Origin: Elephas maximus indicus
Lineage: Eukaryota; Chordata; Mammalia; Proboscidea; Elephantidae
Assembly: GCF_024166365.1 (NCBI RefSeq)
Contig: NC_064830.1
Span: forward strand, 86,484,721 to 86,548,720
Length of the DNA: 64,000 nt
Direction: 5' to 3'
Shown: positions 1-10,050 of the stretch, in pieces
How the letters are laid out: the number at the start of each line of letters is the position of its first letter
How positions within the stretch are numbered: position 1 is the stretch's first letter
Position numbers and translations under genes: made by a program
The notes under the pieces: generated by a model
What the model was told of the DNA's origin: nothing
The model's input: the letters and a program-made list of their open reading frames with translations, nothing else
Databases searched by the model: none

Positions 1-317
1 TCACCCTAGTGCACAAACACAACATTGACATCATGAAATATTTGTTGAACTGAACTCAGTAGACAGTAACTGAGAAATAATTAGCTCCCGGATCAAGTTT
101 AATCCCCAGGGAGTCTTAAGTCCCACCTGCAGGAAACAAAAAGAAGGTGGGCCAGAACTTTGGGTGGGGCTGACATTTTCTTCAAAGCCCTTTGAAGATC
201 TCTTAGTTTATACCTCAGGTCTGCCAGCTTCCTCAGCTCTTTGGGAATCCCCAGTTGAAAAATGCCTTCTTGAAGTGACTGGGACTTGAGCATTTCCTTC
301 AAATCACTGCTGCTTGC

Positions 318-423
318 TTGAGATAAGATTTTGATTTCCTGTGTTCTATCTAAGAAGCCTTGTCTAAACTAAGGTCAGAAATATTTTCTGCTGTTTTGTT
401 CTATAGTTTTAGCTTTTACATTT
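318..423 (-). mobile_element. Old L1 fragment (ORF2-derived), left part
   Basis: Read on the minus strand this matches the ORF2 C-terminal half of old mammalian L1 elements (the plus strand shows the familiar phrase 'tctaagaagcc...atagttttagcttttacattt'). The same element resumes at 1090, so both pieces are one insertion later split by the 424-1089 block. No open frame survives. The family call is from memory of L1 consensus. Confidence 0.55.
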
Positions 424-1089
424 GATTTAGAGAATAATATAGGAATCATTATCCCCTGTCCTTGAGCATAGAGAATGTGACCCAGCTGGAGCTGGGCTTA
501 CAAGGACTGACAAGGACACAGCAACTGGGCCCTGAGGTGTAAAGACAATAGCTAGGGTAATCTTGGAGAATATCCTTTAGGGAACCTTTCACATAAGCCA
601 ATCAGACGAACACAGAATACTTTCCAGTCTTATCTTTTTCTATTAACATTTAGTGAACAGAAGATTTGTTGGACCAGTGAAGACTCTCCTGACTGTCATT
701 ACTGAAACCTGTACCAACTATTGTTAAAGAAAGACAATTCAAAATGTAGGATCACAGTTTCTAGCCAATCTGTGAAAAGGTGAAGATTTCAATGGTTTTG
801 CCTATTTGTAATGTTTGTAATGATTCTGGAACGTTCCTTGGACTTGGGCTAGCCGTGGCTGTTATTCTCGCTTATTCTATCGTTTCTTTGGACTCAGACA
901 AACATGACTGTGGCAGCATACTTGCCCATTTTGCCACTTCTGTCTATTCTGTAATTTCCTTAGACTTGGGCAGACATGGCTCTAGCAACGTGCTTGTCTT
1001 CTTCTCACTTTTGACACTTTGAATATATGCAGAATAAAACTTTTTCTTTTTGCTTTACTAAACTTTGTGATTTTTTTTTTCCCTACAAG
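424..1089 (+). mobile_element. Probable solo LTR (endogenous retrovirus-like)
   Basis: A block of about 665 bp interrupts an antisense L1 and is flanked by ACATTT at 418-423 and 1090-1095, a likely 6-bp target duplication. LTR-like features are a CCAAT box near 597, three imperfect tandem copies starting near 822, 872 and 944 (each holding a GGACTTGGGC-like core), and AATAAA at 1033-1038 close to the 3' end. There is no coding sequence. Perfect TG...CA ends are not visible, so the class is uncertain. The 80-codon frame at 780-1022 is an incidental frame in this repeat. Confidence 0.45.
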
Positions 1090-2235
1090 ACATTTCAGTC
1101 TACAGTCCATTTCAAATTATTTTTGTGTTTGGCATGAGATAAAGATTGATATTTATTTTCCTCCATACAGATATCCCGGTATTCCATCATTGTTTCTTGA
1201 AAAGACAATCATTTCTTGATTGAATTGCATTAGCACCTTGATCAAAAATTGGTTGACCGTATAAGTGCGGGTCTATTCCCAGATTCTCCATCTGGTTCCA
1301 CTGATCTATATCTTCCCCATTTTGTCAGCACTACACTGTCTTAATTAAGCTTAAGTCTTGAAATCATATAGTATAAGACCTCTACTTTTGTTCTCTCTTT
1401 TACAAAATTATTTTGGCTATCCTAATTTCTTCACTTTTCCATACGAAATTTAGAATCATGTTGACAGGTCCTACAAAATGGCTTTTGGAATTTTCATTGG
1501 GATTTCATTAACTCTATAGATACATTTGGGGAGAACGGACATTTTAGCAATATTCAGTCTTTACATCTGTGAATACAGTATGTAACTATTTATATAGATT
1601 GTCTTTAATTCTCTTAGAAATGCTCTATAGTTTTTAGAGAAGAATTGTATGAATCTTTTGATAAATTTACTTCTGAATCTTTTAAGTTTTAACACTAATA
1701 TGAATGGGGTTATTATTCTAATTTTATTGTGTATTTTCTGCTAGTACCAAAAATACAATCAATTTTTGTATATTAACTTTTATGCTGCAATCTTGCTAAA
1801 TTTAACTTTTAGTTCTTCTGGCAAATGAGATAGTTTTAACTTTTCCTTTCCAATATTGATGACTTTTATGTATTTTTCTTGCTTTATTACATTGGCTAGA
1901 ACTTCTAGGACTATGTTGAAGTGGTGAAAGCAAATATCCCTGTCTTGTCCTTCAGCTTAAGAGGGAAGCCCTCAGTATTTCAAAATAAGTATGATGTTGA
2001 CTATAGGTTTTCCATAGATTCCCTTTCTTAGGTTGAGGAAATTCCCTTCTATTCCTAACTTGCTGAAGGTTTTTATCATGAATGAGTGTTAGATTTTTAT
2101 CAAATTATTTTTCCGCAACTATTAAAATGAGCATGGTCTTCCTCCTTTTTTTCTCCTAATATGGTGAGTTATATTAATTGATTTAAAGGTGTTAAACTGA
2201 CCTTGCATTCCTTGAACAAAACCTACTTAGTTATG
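1090..2235 (-). mobile_element. Old L1 fragment (ORF2-derived), right part
   Basis: Continuation of the 318-423 L1 in antisense. The plus strand carries the reverse complement of ORF2 C-terminal sequence, with recognisable stretches at 1240-1330, 1410-1560 and 1900-2110. It is strongly diverged with many stops. It ends at the AfroSINE starting near 2238. Confidence 0.75.
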
Positions 2236-2237
2236 AC

Positions 2238-2450
2238 AGAGGTCCCATGGCGGTGCAAGAGGTTTGCACTCAACTACTAGCCTAAAGGTTGACGGTTTGA
2301 GCCCCCCCCTCCAGTGACACCATGGATGAAAGGCCTGGAAATCTGCTTCCATAAAGATTACAGCCAAGAAAGCCGTATGGAGCTGTTCTACTCTGTAACA
2401 CATGGGGTCGCCATTGGTTGAAATTGATGGCAACAGGTTTGTTTTTTTAT
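2238..2450 (+). mobile_element. AfroSINE, long form
   Basis: Has a tRNA-like head ('gtcccatggcggtgcaagaggtttgc'-type start and 'ggtttgagcc' box-B-like segment), the internal 'aaggcctggaaatctgcttc' segment, then 'gttctactctg...ggggtcgcc' and a GGTTTG/T-rich end. The order matches the other SINEs in this window. It is diverged and non-coding. Confidence 0.8.
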
Positions 2451-2464
2451 TTTAATTATGATAT

Positions 2465-2690
2465 GGAATTCCTGGGTGGTATAAATGGTTAATGTGCTTG
2501 CTTGCCAAATGAAAGTTTGGAGGTTTGAGTCCACCCAAAGGTACCTTGGAAGAAAGGCCTGGTGATCTACTTCTAAAAAGTCAGCCACTGAAAACTCTAC
2601 AAAACCCAGTTCTACTCTGACACACATGGAGTCAACCTGAGTTGGAATCGACTCGATGGCAAATGGTAAATTAAAACAAAACAAAACCAG
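2465..2690 (+). mobile_element. AfroSINE, long form
   Basis: Second sense SINE only about 15 bp after the first. It has the tRNA-like head ('cctgggtggtataaatggttaa'), the 'ggtttgagtccaccc' box-B region, the 'aaaggcctggtgatctacttc' body and the 'gagttggaatcgactcgatgg' tail, then an A/C-rich end. Confidence 0.85.
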
Positions 2691-2754
2691 AAAACATCTG
2701 GCTGAAGGCTCCTTTTCTCTGTTTCAAAACCTTCAGTTACAATGAGAGCAGGCT

Positions 2755-3050
2755 ATTAAGTCTAAACTTGTGTCCATTCCTTTGTTCCCTTCTTTCAAGT
2801 GAGTACGTTCTATTCATTTTGGCTCTGCTGTACTTCAGATTTCAGTTCAGGTATCATTTTCTTAAGGAAGACCTTGCTGGCCATCCTTACCATCACCACT
2901 AGCTAACTCAAGTCCTTTGTTCTACCGTCACCTAGCAGCGTGTACCTCCAGATTGTTCATCAGTTCATTGTTGCATATTCACTAGTATGATTATCTAATG
3001 CATATTGTAAATGTAACCCGCATGTCAGTCTAACTTCCTTTTTGTCACCT
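2755..3050 (+). mobile_element. L2 3' region, sense
   Basis: The stretch 'ttcaggtatcattttcttaaggaagaccttgctgg' and the following pyrimidine-rich text follow the L2 3' consensus (the segment around 'tcaggtctttgctcaaatgtcacc...gaggcct'). It is very diverged. Confidence 0.5.
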
Positions 3051-3059
3051 GAGTGTCCT

Positions 3060-3420
3060 GGAATTCATTCAACAAACTTTTTCTATATACTTACTATATA
3101 CCGGTGGAATAGTGGTTAAGTGCTACTGCTGCTAACCCAAAGGTCGGCGGTTTGAATCCACCAGCTGCTCCTTGGAAACCCTATGGAGCAGTTCTACTCT
3201 GTCCTATAGAATCACTAAGAGTCAGAATCGACTTGGTGGCAATGGGTTTGATTTTGGTTTTTACTATGTACTGGGTACATTAGAGCTACTGAGCTAACTA
3301 AGATATCATACCTATCCACGAGGTCCTTACAGTTTGATAAAAGAGATAAACATAAAAACATAATTAGAGACAATGTGGTACAGTATCTGGGGAGCCCAGA
3401 GGCACCCAGAAGTGACTACC
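3060..3420 (-). mobile_element. L2 3' end, antisense, split by a SINE
   Basis: It begins with 'attcattcaacaaac', the reverse complement of the L2 terminal TGAATGAATG region, and runs through 'tactatgtactgggtac' into a diverged antisense L2 body. The AfroSINE at 3101-3262 sits inside the usual 'cctactatgtgccaggcac' phrase. Confidence 0.55.
3101..3262 (+). mobile_element. AfroSINE, short form
   Basis: A compact copy of about 160 bp without the middle 'tggcagtctgcttcc' segment. It runs from the tRNA-like head with 'ggcggtttgaatccacc' through 'ggaaaccctatggagcag' to 'agtcagaatcgacttggtgg' and the TTTGGTTTT end. Flanks 'ttactatata' and 'ttactatgta' look like target duplications in an L2. Confidence 0.88.
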
Positions 3421-4525
3421 TGGGGACATGAGAGAAGTGACTTAATTTATTAACATTTTATTTTTTTCTATTTTATTAATTTTATTTATTAGCAATATAT
3501 GAATATGGATAAAAAGTACAAAATAATAGAATAGCCCCTAATAAAAAATAACAATCATTTACTGAAACTTTACCCCATTTTTCTACCACTTGTAAACATT
3601 TTTGTTATTACCTCCATATTTTAAAATAGCAATCTCATTCTATTATTTCTTGATCTATCAACTTTACACACCGTCTATTAGCTCCCACTGTGACAGATGG
3701 CAATATAACACATCTGTGTCACCCCCACACACAAACTTTCTCACCCCTTCCTTTTCTCCCTGTATAGGTGTATCACTATTCTTGTTAAGTCCAGCTGGTC
3801 TCTTCTGCATATCCAAGCAGTATACTTTGAAACTCCTTTTCAAGCTTAATAAACTATGGAAAGATTGTTAGTTGCTTGAGCTGGGATTTGAAAGAAAAGT
3901 AAGAATTTTCCAGAAGGACAGAGATGAGTGGAGTGGCAATAAGAATGGGCATTCTAGGGGGATGGTAAGTCCTATGAAATGTGGTAGAAGTGGACATTTC
4001 AGACCTAAAGTACATATGGGACCCATACTACATACAGAACCCAAAGTACAACTTCAAGCTGCCTGGTGAATTCTTCAGGGCACTGTCTGTGGACAGAGCA
4101 GGCTCGGGGAGGAGAGTGGGGAAGAAGGTTAGGACAAGTCAACCCCGGACTTGTCACAAAAGCAATTTCTATCATCCAGTGCAATCTCATTAGTAAAAAC
4201 AAGAAGCCCAAAGCACTTGGGATTGAAAAATATTTTCCCAGTCTGATAAGAAATATTTAAAAATGTCACAGCCTTTTAGCTACTTTCGTATTTAGGAAAC
4301 CAAATAGAAAGAGGTATTTTTCAATTAAGCCCTGTCTGATATGAATTTGTAAATGGAAAGGCTGCATGAAAAAATATATACATATTTTGCCAATCTTCGG
4401 TCTGAGAATTTAATTAAAAGAGCACCATATTGCTAAAATCTAAACTTTCCTCTTGTAGAGGTTGCTGCACATCAGATTAAATTTTGATCAACACAACTGA
4501 TCATCTACTCAGAGCGTGTCAGTAA
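3421..4525. other. Intergenic stretch with no supported feature
   Basis: AT-rich between 3440 and 3560, then unremarkable sequence. The open frames here (60-89 codons) overlap each other in several frames, lack splice context and resemble no family I know. It may be old repeat decayed beyond recognition. Confidence 0.5.
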
Positions 4526-4529
4526 GCTA

Positions 4530-4656
4530 GGATCCTATACGTGCCTCAGTGCAATGACGCCTCAACATAACCGTGTGAGATAAGTATTATTATCACTCAG
4601 TTTGATAGATGTAGAGAATAAGGTTCAAAGAGCTTAAGTGATTTGCTCAATGTCAC
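4530..4656 (-). mobile_element. MIR, antisense
   Basis: The plus strand reads 'tgagataagtattattatc...gtagagaataaggttcaaagagcttaagtgatttgctcaa', the reverse complement of the MIR core and 3' half. Confidence 0.7.
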
Positions 4657-4672
4657 TTATATAGCAACCAAA

Positions 4673-4876
4673 TCAAACCCATTGCCATCAAGTCGATTCC
4701 AACTCATAGCAACCCTATAGGACAGAGTAGAACTGCCACATGGGTTTTCCAGAACTTTTTAATCTTTACAGAAGCAGACTGCTACATCTTTCTCCTGCAG
4801 AGCTGCTGGTGGGTTAGAACCATCAAACTTTTGATTTCCAGCCAAGTGACTTAACCAGTACACCACCAGGGTTCCT
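4673..4876 (-). mobile_element. AfroSINE, long form, with target duplication
   Basis: Antisense copy running from the reverse-complemented tail ('catcaagtcgattccaactc') through 'aatctttacagaagcagactg' to 'gtacaccaccagggttcct'. It is flanked by TTATATAGCAACCAAA-type repeats at 4657-4672 and 4877-4892, a convincing target-site duplication. Confidence 0.92.
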
Positions 4877-4892
4877 TTATATAGCAACCAAA

Positions 4893-4937
4893 AAACCAAA
4901 CCCAGTGCTGTCTAGTTGATTCCGACTCATAGGACCC
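4893..4937 (-). mobile_element. 5'-truncated AfroSINE fragment
   Basis: Only the SINE 3' end is present in antisense ('cccagtgctgtctagttgattccgactcat'). It lies between the second and a third copy of the same target sequence (TATATAGCAAC at 4938-4948), so it is a separate, heavily 5'-truncated insertion at the same site. Confidence 0.8.
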
Positions 4938-5339
4938 TATATAGCAACAGTAACCATTTATTCATATTGAAAAGACACAGGTGTCAACTTCAAGGGGAAA
5001 TACTTGGCCAAGTCAGGGGCAATTCGATCATCAAAATGATGATATAAACATCTTCTAACCCACCAGAAGAAGTACAAATCTATGGATCATATTGATATAA
5101 ATTGATGAATAAATAAATAAGCAAATAAGCAAATGCTGGAGAGGAGAGAAATTCTTCCTCATAGAAGAATGACCCTAATAAGTGGAGAAACAATGATGGA
5201 GCTAGAAAATTATCAATGAATGCTAAAACTAGCACATAATATTATTATTAGGAACAGGATATTTACATATCTCCTCCCCAAATACTTATTAGTTACAAAA
5301 TGAAATATAGAAACTTTAAAGAAGAGAAACCTACCACTT

Positions 5340-5776
5340 TAACCAACTGATCAAAATTAGCATCACAGCTATTGGAACAAACTGACATCGTGTGGCCCTG
5401 ACATTAGGCACTCAGAAGAACACATCATTTCTGTGGAATTCCTACTAAAATTCTTAACTCAAATGCAGTCATGAGAAAACATCAGATAAACTCAAATTGA
5501 GAGACATTCTACAAAACAACGGCGCTGCACATTTGAAAAATGGCAAGGTCAAGAAAGACAAAGCCAAGAAACTGTTCTTGATTGAAGGAGACCAAAAACT
5601 GAATTCCGTGGATGCTTCTGGATTGGACCCGGTACTGAGAAATAAAAATAGCTTAAAAAGACATTATTAAGACAATTGATGAATTTTGAATATGGCCTGT
5701 GAAGTAGATGGTGGTAAGGAGTCAGTGTTAAATTTCCTGATTTTGATATTAGCTTTATAAGAGAATGTTCTTTTTC
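5340..5776 (+). mobile_element. Old L1 3' end (L1M-type), left part
   Basis: Sense sequence of the old L1 3' terminal region, with 'ggattggacccggtactgagaaataa' and 'gtgttaaatttcctgattttgat' as landmarks. It is cut at 5776 by a younger L1 3' UTR and resumes at 6709. Upstream DNA (4960-5340) may be the same element but is too diverged to call. Confidence 0.65.
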
Positions 5777-6708
5777 AGACCAGACTTAATGGTCTGGCTG
5801 AGACTGGAGGGACCCCAGAGGTCATGGCCCCCTGGATCCTCTGTTAGCCCAAGACTGGAACCATTCCCAAAGTCAGCTCTTCAGACAGGGTTAGGACTGG
5901 ACTGTAAGACAGAAAATGATACTGGTGAGGAGTGAGCTTACTGTCTCAAGTAGACACATGAGACTATGTGGGCAGCTCCTGCCTGGAGGCGAGATGAGAA
6001 GGTAGAGGGGGACAGGAGCTGGTTAAATGGACACAGGGAGAAGAGGAGTGTGCTGTCACATTAAGGGGAGAGCAGCTAGGGTTACATAGCAAGGTGTCTT
6101 GGTCATCTAGTGCTGCTATAACCGAAATACCACAAGTGGATGGCTTATAACAAAGAGAAGTTTATTCTCTCACAGCCCAGTAGGCTTGAAGTCAAAATTC
6201 AGGGCGCTGGCTCCAGAGGAAGGTTTTCTCTCTCTGTTGGGTCTGAAGGAAGGTCCTTGTGATGCATCAGTCTTCCTTTGGCCTGGGAGCACCTTTAGCA
6301 CAGGAACCTCAGGTCCAAAGGACGCGCCCTGCTCCCAATGCTGCTTTCTTGGTTTTATGAGGTTCCCAACTCTCTGCTTGCTTCCCTTTCTTTTTATCTC
6401 TTGGGAGATAAAAGGTGGTGCAGCCCACACCCCAGGGAAACTCTCTTTACATTGGATCAGGGATATGGCCTGAGCAGGGGTGTCACATCCCACCCTAATC
6501 CCCTTTAACCACAGGTAGAGATTATGATTTGTAACACATAGGAAAATCACAAAATGGAGGACAACTACACATGGCCTAACCAAGCTAACACATATTTTGG
6601 GGGGGACAAAATTCAATTCATGACACAAGGTGTGTATAAATTTTACCATGAGAGATTGACTTGAATTGTAAACTTTCACTTAGAACACAATAAATAAAAA
6701 AAAAAATG
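5777..6708 (+). mobile_element. Young-lineage L1, 5'-truncated to the 3' UTR
   Basis: Matches the L1 3' UTR lineage seen in sense at 18017-18965 and in antisense at 50397-50988 and 53344-54300. It starts 'accagacttaatggtctggc' and ends '...ttgtaaactttcacttagaacacaataaa' plus poly(A) at 6696-6706. The duplication ATGYTCTTTTTC occurs at 5765-5776 and 6709-6720. It is interrupted by the solo LTR at 6095-6625. Confidence 0.88.
6095..6625 (-). mobile_element. Solo LTR, MaLR/MLT1-like
   Basis: The 531-bp block starts TGTC and ends GACA with 5-bp duplications CAAGG at 6090-6094 and 6626-6630. On the minus strand it follows the MLT1 layout: an opening TGTC...'ttttgtccccccc', a middle with 'gattagggtgggatgtg', and an end 'aataaacttctctttgttataagcc...gttatagcagcactagatgaccaagaca'. 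AATAAA lies near the LTR 3' end. The 169-codon minus-strand frame at 6170-6679 crosses the LTR boundary and is not a gene. Confidence 0.85.
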
Positions 6709-6958
6709 ATGCTCTTTTTCTTAGAAATACACACTGAAAATACATAAAATGTCTCAGAAACAAAGTGTGTTACGTGTGTGTAGCTAGAGAGAAACAGAGA
6801 GAGAGAGAGACAGGGAGAGATAAAATGATAAATCAAATGGGGCAAAGTGGAAATACTGATAAACCTGAGTGAAGAGAATATGAAAGTTCATTGTGTTAGT
6901 CTTACAGTTTTCTATGAATTTGAAATTATACCAAAATACCAAAACAAAAAGTTACAAA
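6709..6958 (+). mobile_element. Old L1 3' end, right part, with GA-rich stretch
   Basis: Resumes the 5340-5776 element after the duplicated target, starting 'ttagaaatacacactgaaaatac' and ending 'gaatttgaaattataccaaaatacc', the typical terminus of old L1 3' UTRs. A GA-dinucleotide run occupies about 6785-6816. Confidence 0.65.
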
Positions 6959-6979
6959 ATCAAGCTTAACTGGAGAGCT

Positions 6980-7070
6980 GTTGTTGTATGCTGTGGAGTT
7001 AATTTCAGCTCATAGCAACCCTATATGGCAAAGTAGAACTGCATGTAGGATTTCCTAGGCTGAAATCTTT
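6980..7070 (-). mobile_element. AfroSINE, 5'-truncated
   Basis: Antisense SINE 3' half ('gagttaatttcagctcatagcaaccctatatggc' to 'ggctgaaatcttt'). It is flanked by ACTGGAGAGCT at 6969-6979 and 7071-7081, a perfect 11-bp target duplication. Confidence 0.85.
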
Positions 7071-7081
7071 ACTGGAGAGCT

Positions 7082-7127
7082 CGCAAACAAAAAACCTGTT
7101 GCCATCTAGTCGATTCCAACTCATAGT
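7082..7127 (-). mobile_element. AfroSINE 3'-end fragment
   Basis: A short antisense tail ('aaacctgttgccatctagtcgattccaactc') immediately follows the second copy of the previous SINE's target duplication. It is a second, very truncated insertion. Confidence 0.7.
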
Positions 7128-7129
7128 GA

Positions 7130-7470
7130 GTAAAAAAAGAGGAGGCATTGTCAAATGCAGAGATCAGGCAGGCCCTCATACATCATTTTACAACTTTTAG
7201 GTAGGAGTAATTGAAAACTACTGAAAGATGTTGGGCTTGAGTGAATCAAGAGAGACCACTCAGCTCAGGCAAGAGGTGATGGCAGCTGCCTGTGGCAGTG
7301 ACATGGAAATTGAGATGTGTGAAAGAATTTAGAAGATTTAAGCAAAGGTAGAATAGGATGGGCACTATGACTAATTGAAGGTGGGAAGTGAGGGAAAGCA
7401 GGGAGTGTCTTGAGCGAGTGGGTGGATGGCACCTCTCACCGCACTGAAATAACAGGCCTGACTGCATCTT
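7130..7470 (-). mobile_element. L2, antisense (diverged)
   Basis: The plus strand is purine-rich, with phrases such as 'aggtgatggcagc...agtgacatgg' and 'gtgggaagtgagggaaagc' that parallel the reverse complement of the L2 body. Low similarity; assignment tentative. Confidence 0.4.
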
Positions 7471-7554
7471 CTGGACTTGTGACAGTTTGGCTCTGCCTTT
7501 CAGAGAGTGGGGTGACCAGGCTATTACTTGATGCTGAGCGCTGAAGTCTGATTC

Positions 7555-8336
7555 TTACAGACTGACCGTCTTTAATTCTTCCTTTTAAGGATGACATTTC
7601 CCTATTCATCCAACAAGCTACTGAGTTCTGTTGATGATTTCAAACCACCTTCCCAATATCACACAAATGCATACCCTCTTCTGTAGCTCTAGTACCACTA
7701 TTTAGGACAAAACTATATCTCTCTTCTAGGCTTTCTAACAGCTTAATTTTATCTCTGCCGCCACACAACTTATCGCCACACTGGACAGCAATCTGTCTAA
7801 AATGAAATACTGGTCACATTTATCTGCTGTTTACCTTTAAAGGATCCCCAATTCCTGATAGAATAATCGAACTTTCTTAGCTTGGCATACAAAGATTCCA
7901 ACCATGTAGCTCCCCCAACCTTTCTGCTCTTTCTTCCTGCTGCTTCTACTCACAGAGTCAGTAAAGCACAGTACATAAGAGTACTGGGCTTGAATGCGAC
8001 CTCTGACAAGTAATCTATCTCCTCATTTAGAAAATGGTAATGATAGTATTATCACATCTCTAACATTGTTATGAGGATTAATTGAGGTAATGTTGCTAAA
8101 GTGCTTAGCACTTTGCTTGGCACATGGCAATCGCTATACTCAAGATGCCTGGAGTTGCTTGGTATTTCCCAGACACAAATCCATCCAATGGTAAATCCTT
8201 CTCCCAGGTCTTTGCAATTGTTCCTATCCAACAAACTCTTCTCATTTTTAAAGGCTCAGCTCAAATGCCACCTCCTTTAGGAAGTCTTCTAGAATATCCA
8301 GGGTTGGATAGATGCCCACAGAGGAGTGGAGCATGA
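7555..8336 (+). mobile_element. L2 3' part, sense, interrupted by a MIR
   Basis: The sense L2 body is seen at 7555-7950 (for example 'aactttcttagcttggcatacaaag...accatgtagctcccc') and again at 8150-8336 ('ttctcccaggtctttgcaattgttcc...ctcagctcaaatgccacctcctttaggaagtcttc'), matching the L2 order of segments. The MIR at about 7955-8140 lies between the two blocks. Confidence 0.7.
7955..8140 (+). mobile_element. MIR, sense
   Basis: Follows the MIR order: 'agtactgggcttgaatgcgacctctgac', then 'tcctcatttagaaaatggtaatgatagtattatc', then 'gttatgaggattaattgaggtaatg...cttagcactttgcttggcacatgg'. Confidence 0.75.
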
Positions 8337-8935
8337 TTATTTTATTCATTGGAAACACACTGTGTGCCAGGAACTCTTAAGACACTGGAGCTAGACCAGT
8401 GCAAGGAGTTTGTTTGCCTTCATGGAGCACATACTCTAGTGGGGAGAGGGAGAAAATAAAGGGCATAAGCAAAGGAATAAACAAGATACTTGGAGAAAGT
8501 ACTAAGTTTCACAGATAGAATAGACATAATAATGCAAATGAGTGTGACCTGAAATGGAAGCTACAGTAGATAAGGCAGCTAGGAAGGGATTTCTTGAGTT
8601 CATAAGTGAGTTGAGATCTGGATAAAGAGAAGAAATGTGGGAAGTGCAAGAGGAAAACCACTGCTGACAGATGCAAAGACTTGAAATGGAAATGAACCGA
8701 AAAACAGAAGTAAACACAATGTGGCTGGAGTATTTTGAGAGAAGGGGTAGAGGGGAACGAGTTGGGAGAAGTAGTCAGGGGCTAGATCATGCAGGACCTG
8801 AAAGGTCTGACTAAGCCCAGATATGAAGTAAGAAGATCTCACCTGGGAAAGGTGAAGAGTGATTCTGGTCTGATAATTTGTTACGGTTAATGCCAATACT
8901 AGAAATGGGATGAATGAAAGAAAGTTTCAATGAAA
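8337..8935 (-). mobile_element. L2 3' part, antisense
   Basis: The plus strand runs 'cactgtgtgccaggaactcttaagacac', 'cttcatggagcacatactctagtgggg', then 'gggctagatcatgcaggacctgaaagg', which is the reverse-complement order of L2. It abuts the sense L2 at 8336, giving a tail-to-tail pair. Confidence 0.75.
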
Positions 8936-9019
8936 GTGTATCAAGGACTAAACCTTTGTGAGTGTCAAAGCACTCCCATTTTTACTCTCAATGGGAAAAG
9001 ATATACCTTATTTTAAATA

Positions 9020-9326
9020 CAGGTAGTCCCTGACTTATGAAGGATTCAAGTTAGGATAAATCGCATTTACAACCATCTTCTTTTTTTTTTGAACATCTTA
9101 TTCTTAGTAATACGTACTCTGTACAACATTGTAGCGTGTCATTGGCTGATGTTATTATTCTCAGATATTCACTCACAGATATTCGATACTATGACTTATA
9201 AAGATATTGATAATAAATGGCAATAACGAAAAAACTAAAAAAAAATTGAAGTTTTAGCTTTTGTCAGAACAGACTTACAACAGGAGCTGTGAGAATGGAA
9301 TCCTGGTGTAAGTTGGGGACCGTCTG
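9020..9326. mobile_element. Tigger-like MITE with terminal inverted repeats
   Basis: The 307-bp element begins CAGGTAGTCCCTGACTTATG and ends with the inverse of CAGACGGTCCCCAACTTAC, giving imperfect terminal inverted repeats of about 28 bp. Both ends abut TA (9018-9019 and 9327-9328), as expected of Tc1/mariner-Tigger transposition. The interior is AT-rich with no open frame, so it is non-autonomous. Confidence 0.82.
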
Positions 9327-9328
9327 TA

Positions 9329-9754
9329 ATGTAATACTGACAGTCATGGTGTATCAAACCTTATTTTGCATTAAGTTTATAAGATCACAGAGACAGTCAA
9401 GTAAAGATTTATAAAATAAACCAGCTTAGTATATTTTAATCAACAAATTTTTTTTTCAAAGGCGTGGAATTATAACAAGGTACTGCAGAACACGCTAGCT
9501 ATCATTTTTGATATTTATCTTTTAAAATTTTAAAAACATTTCAATAATGGGGATGACTAAACAAATGATGAAGGAGATTTGTACACACTGAATTTTCTTA
9601 TATGATGATATAATTTATTTTGATAAATTTATCTTTTTTTCCCCCCTGAATTAGGCCTGATGCAAAAAAATTTATTTTTGGGGGAGGGGCCCAGACCACT
9701 CAGACCCTACCTGTAGAGACCACAGATGTGATAGTAATCGCTGTTAGTGCTGTC
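9329..9754. other. Intergenic stretch with no supported feature
   Basis: AT-rich and without recognisable repeat signature or meaningful open frame. A short G/C-rich patch sits near 9680-9720. Confidence 0.5.
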
Positions 9755-10050
9755 CTCCAAATATTTCTTCTCCTTGCCTCTTTGCCATTGATTTGGTTTG
9801 GTCAATGAAATATGACAGAAGTGATGTGTCACTCTAAGGCAGAACCTCCAACACCTAGTGCGTGATCATCTAGCCAACTTCAAGTCAGGTAAGTGAAGAT
9901 GAGTTAAGACAAGAAGTGCAGATTTGCTGAGCTCACCCTGACTCACTCACCCACAGACTAATGAGTTAAATATATGCTTGATATTTTAAGCCTCTGAGTA
10001 TTGTGGTAGTTTGTGACTCAGCATTACATGACACTATCTAAATGATTCAC
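9755..10050 (+). mobile_element. MaLR-like LTR remnant (tentative)
   Basis: The segments 'ggtcaatgaaatatgacagaagtgatgtg' and 'atattttaagcctctgagtattgtggtagtttgtgactcagcattac' parallel the interior and 3' end of MLT1-like LTRs ('tgttttaagccactaag...ggtttgttac'). Ends and target duplication are not visible. Confidence 0.4.

Noticed and set aside
2225-2690. tRNA-like heads of SINEs as tRNA genes
   Set aside because: The head resembles a tRNA with box-B-like GTTTGAGCC/GTTTGAGTCC, but no cloverleaf can be closed and the sequence runs into the SINE body.
6170-6679. 169-codon minus-strand open frame
   Set aside because: It spans the right half of a solo LTR and its boundary with an L1 3' UTR; the LTR has clear TG...CA ends and target duplication, and the peptide has no domain.
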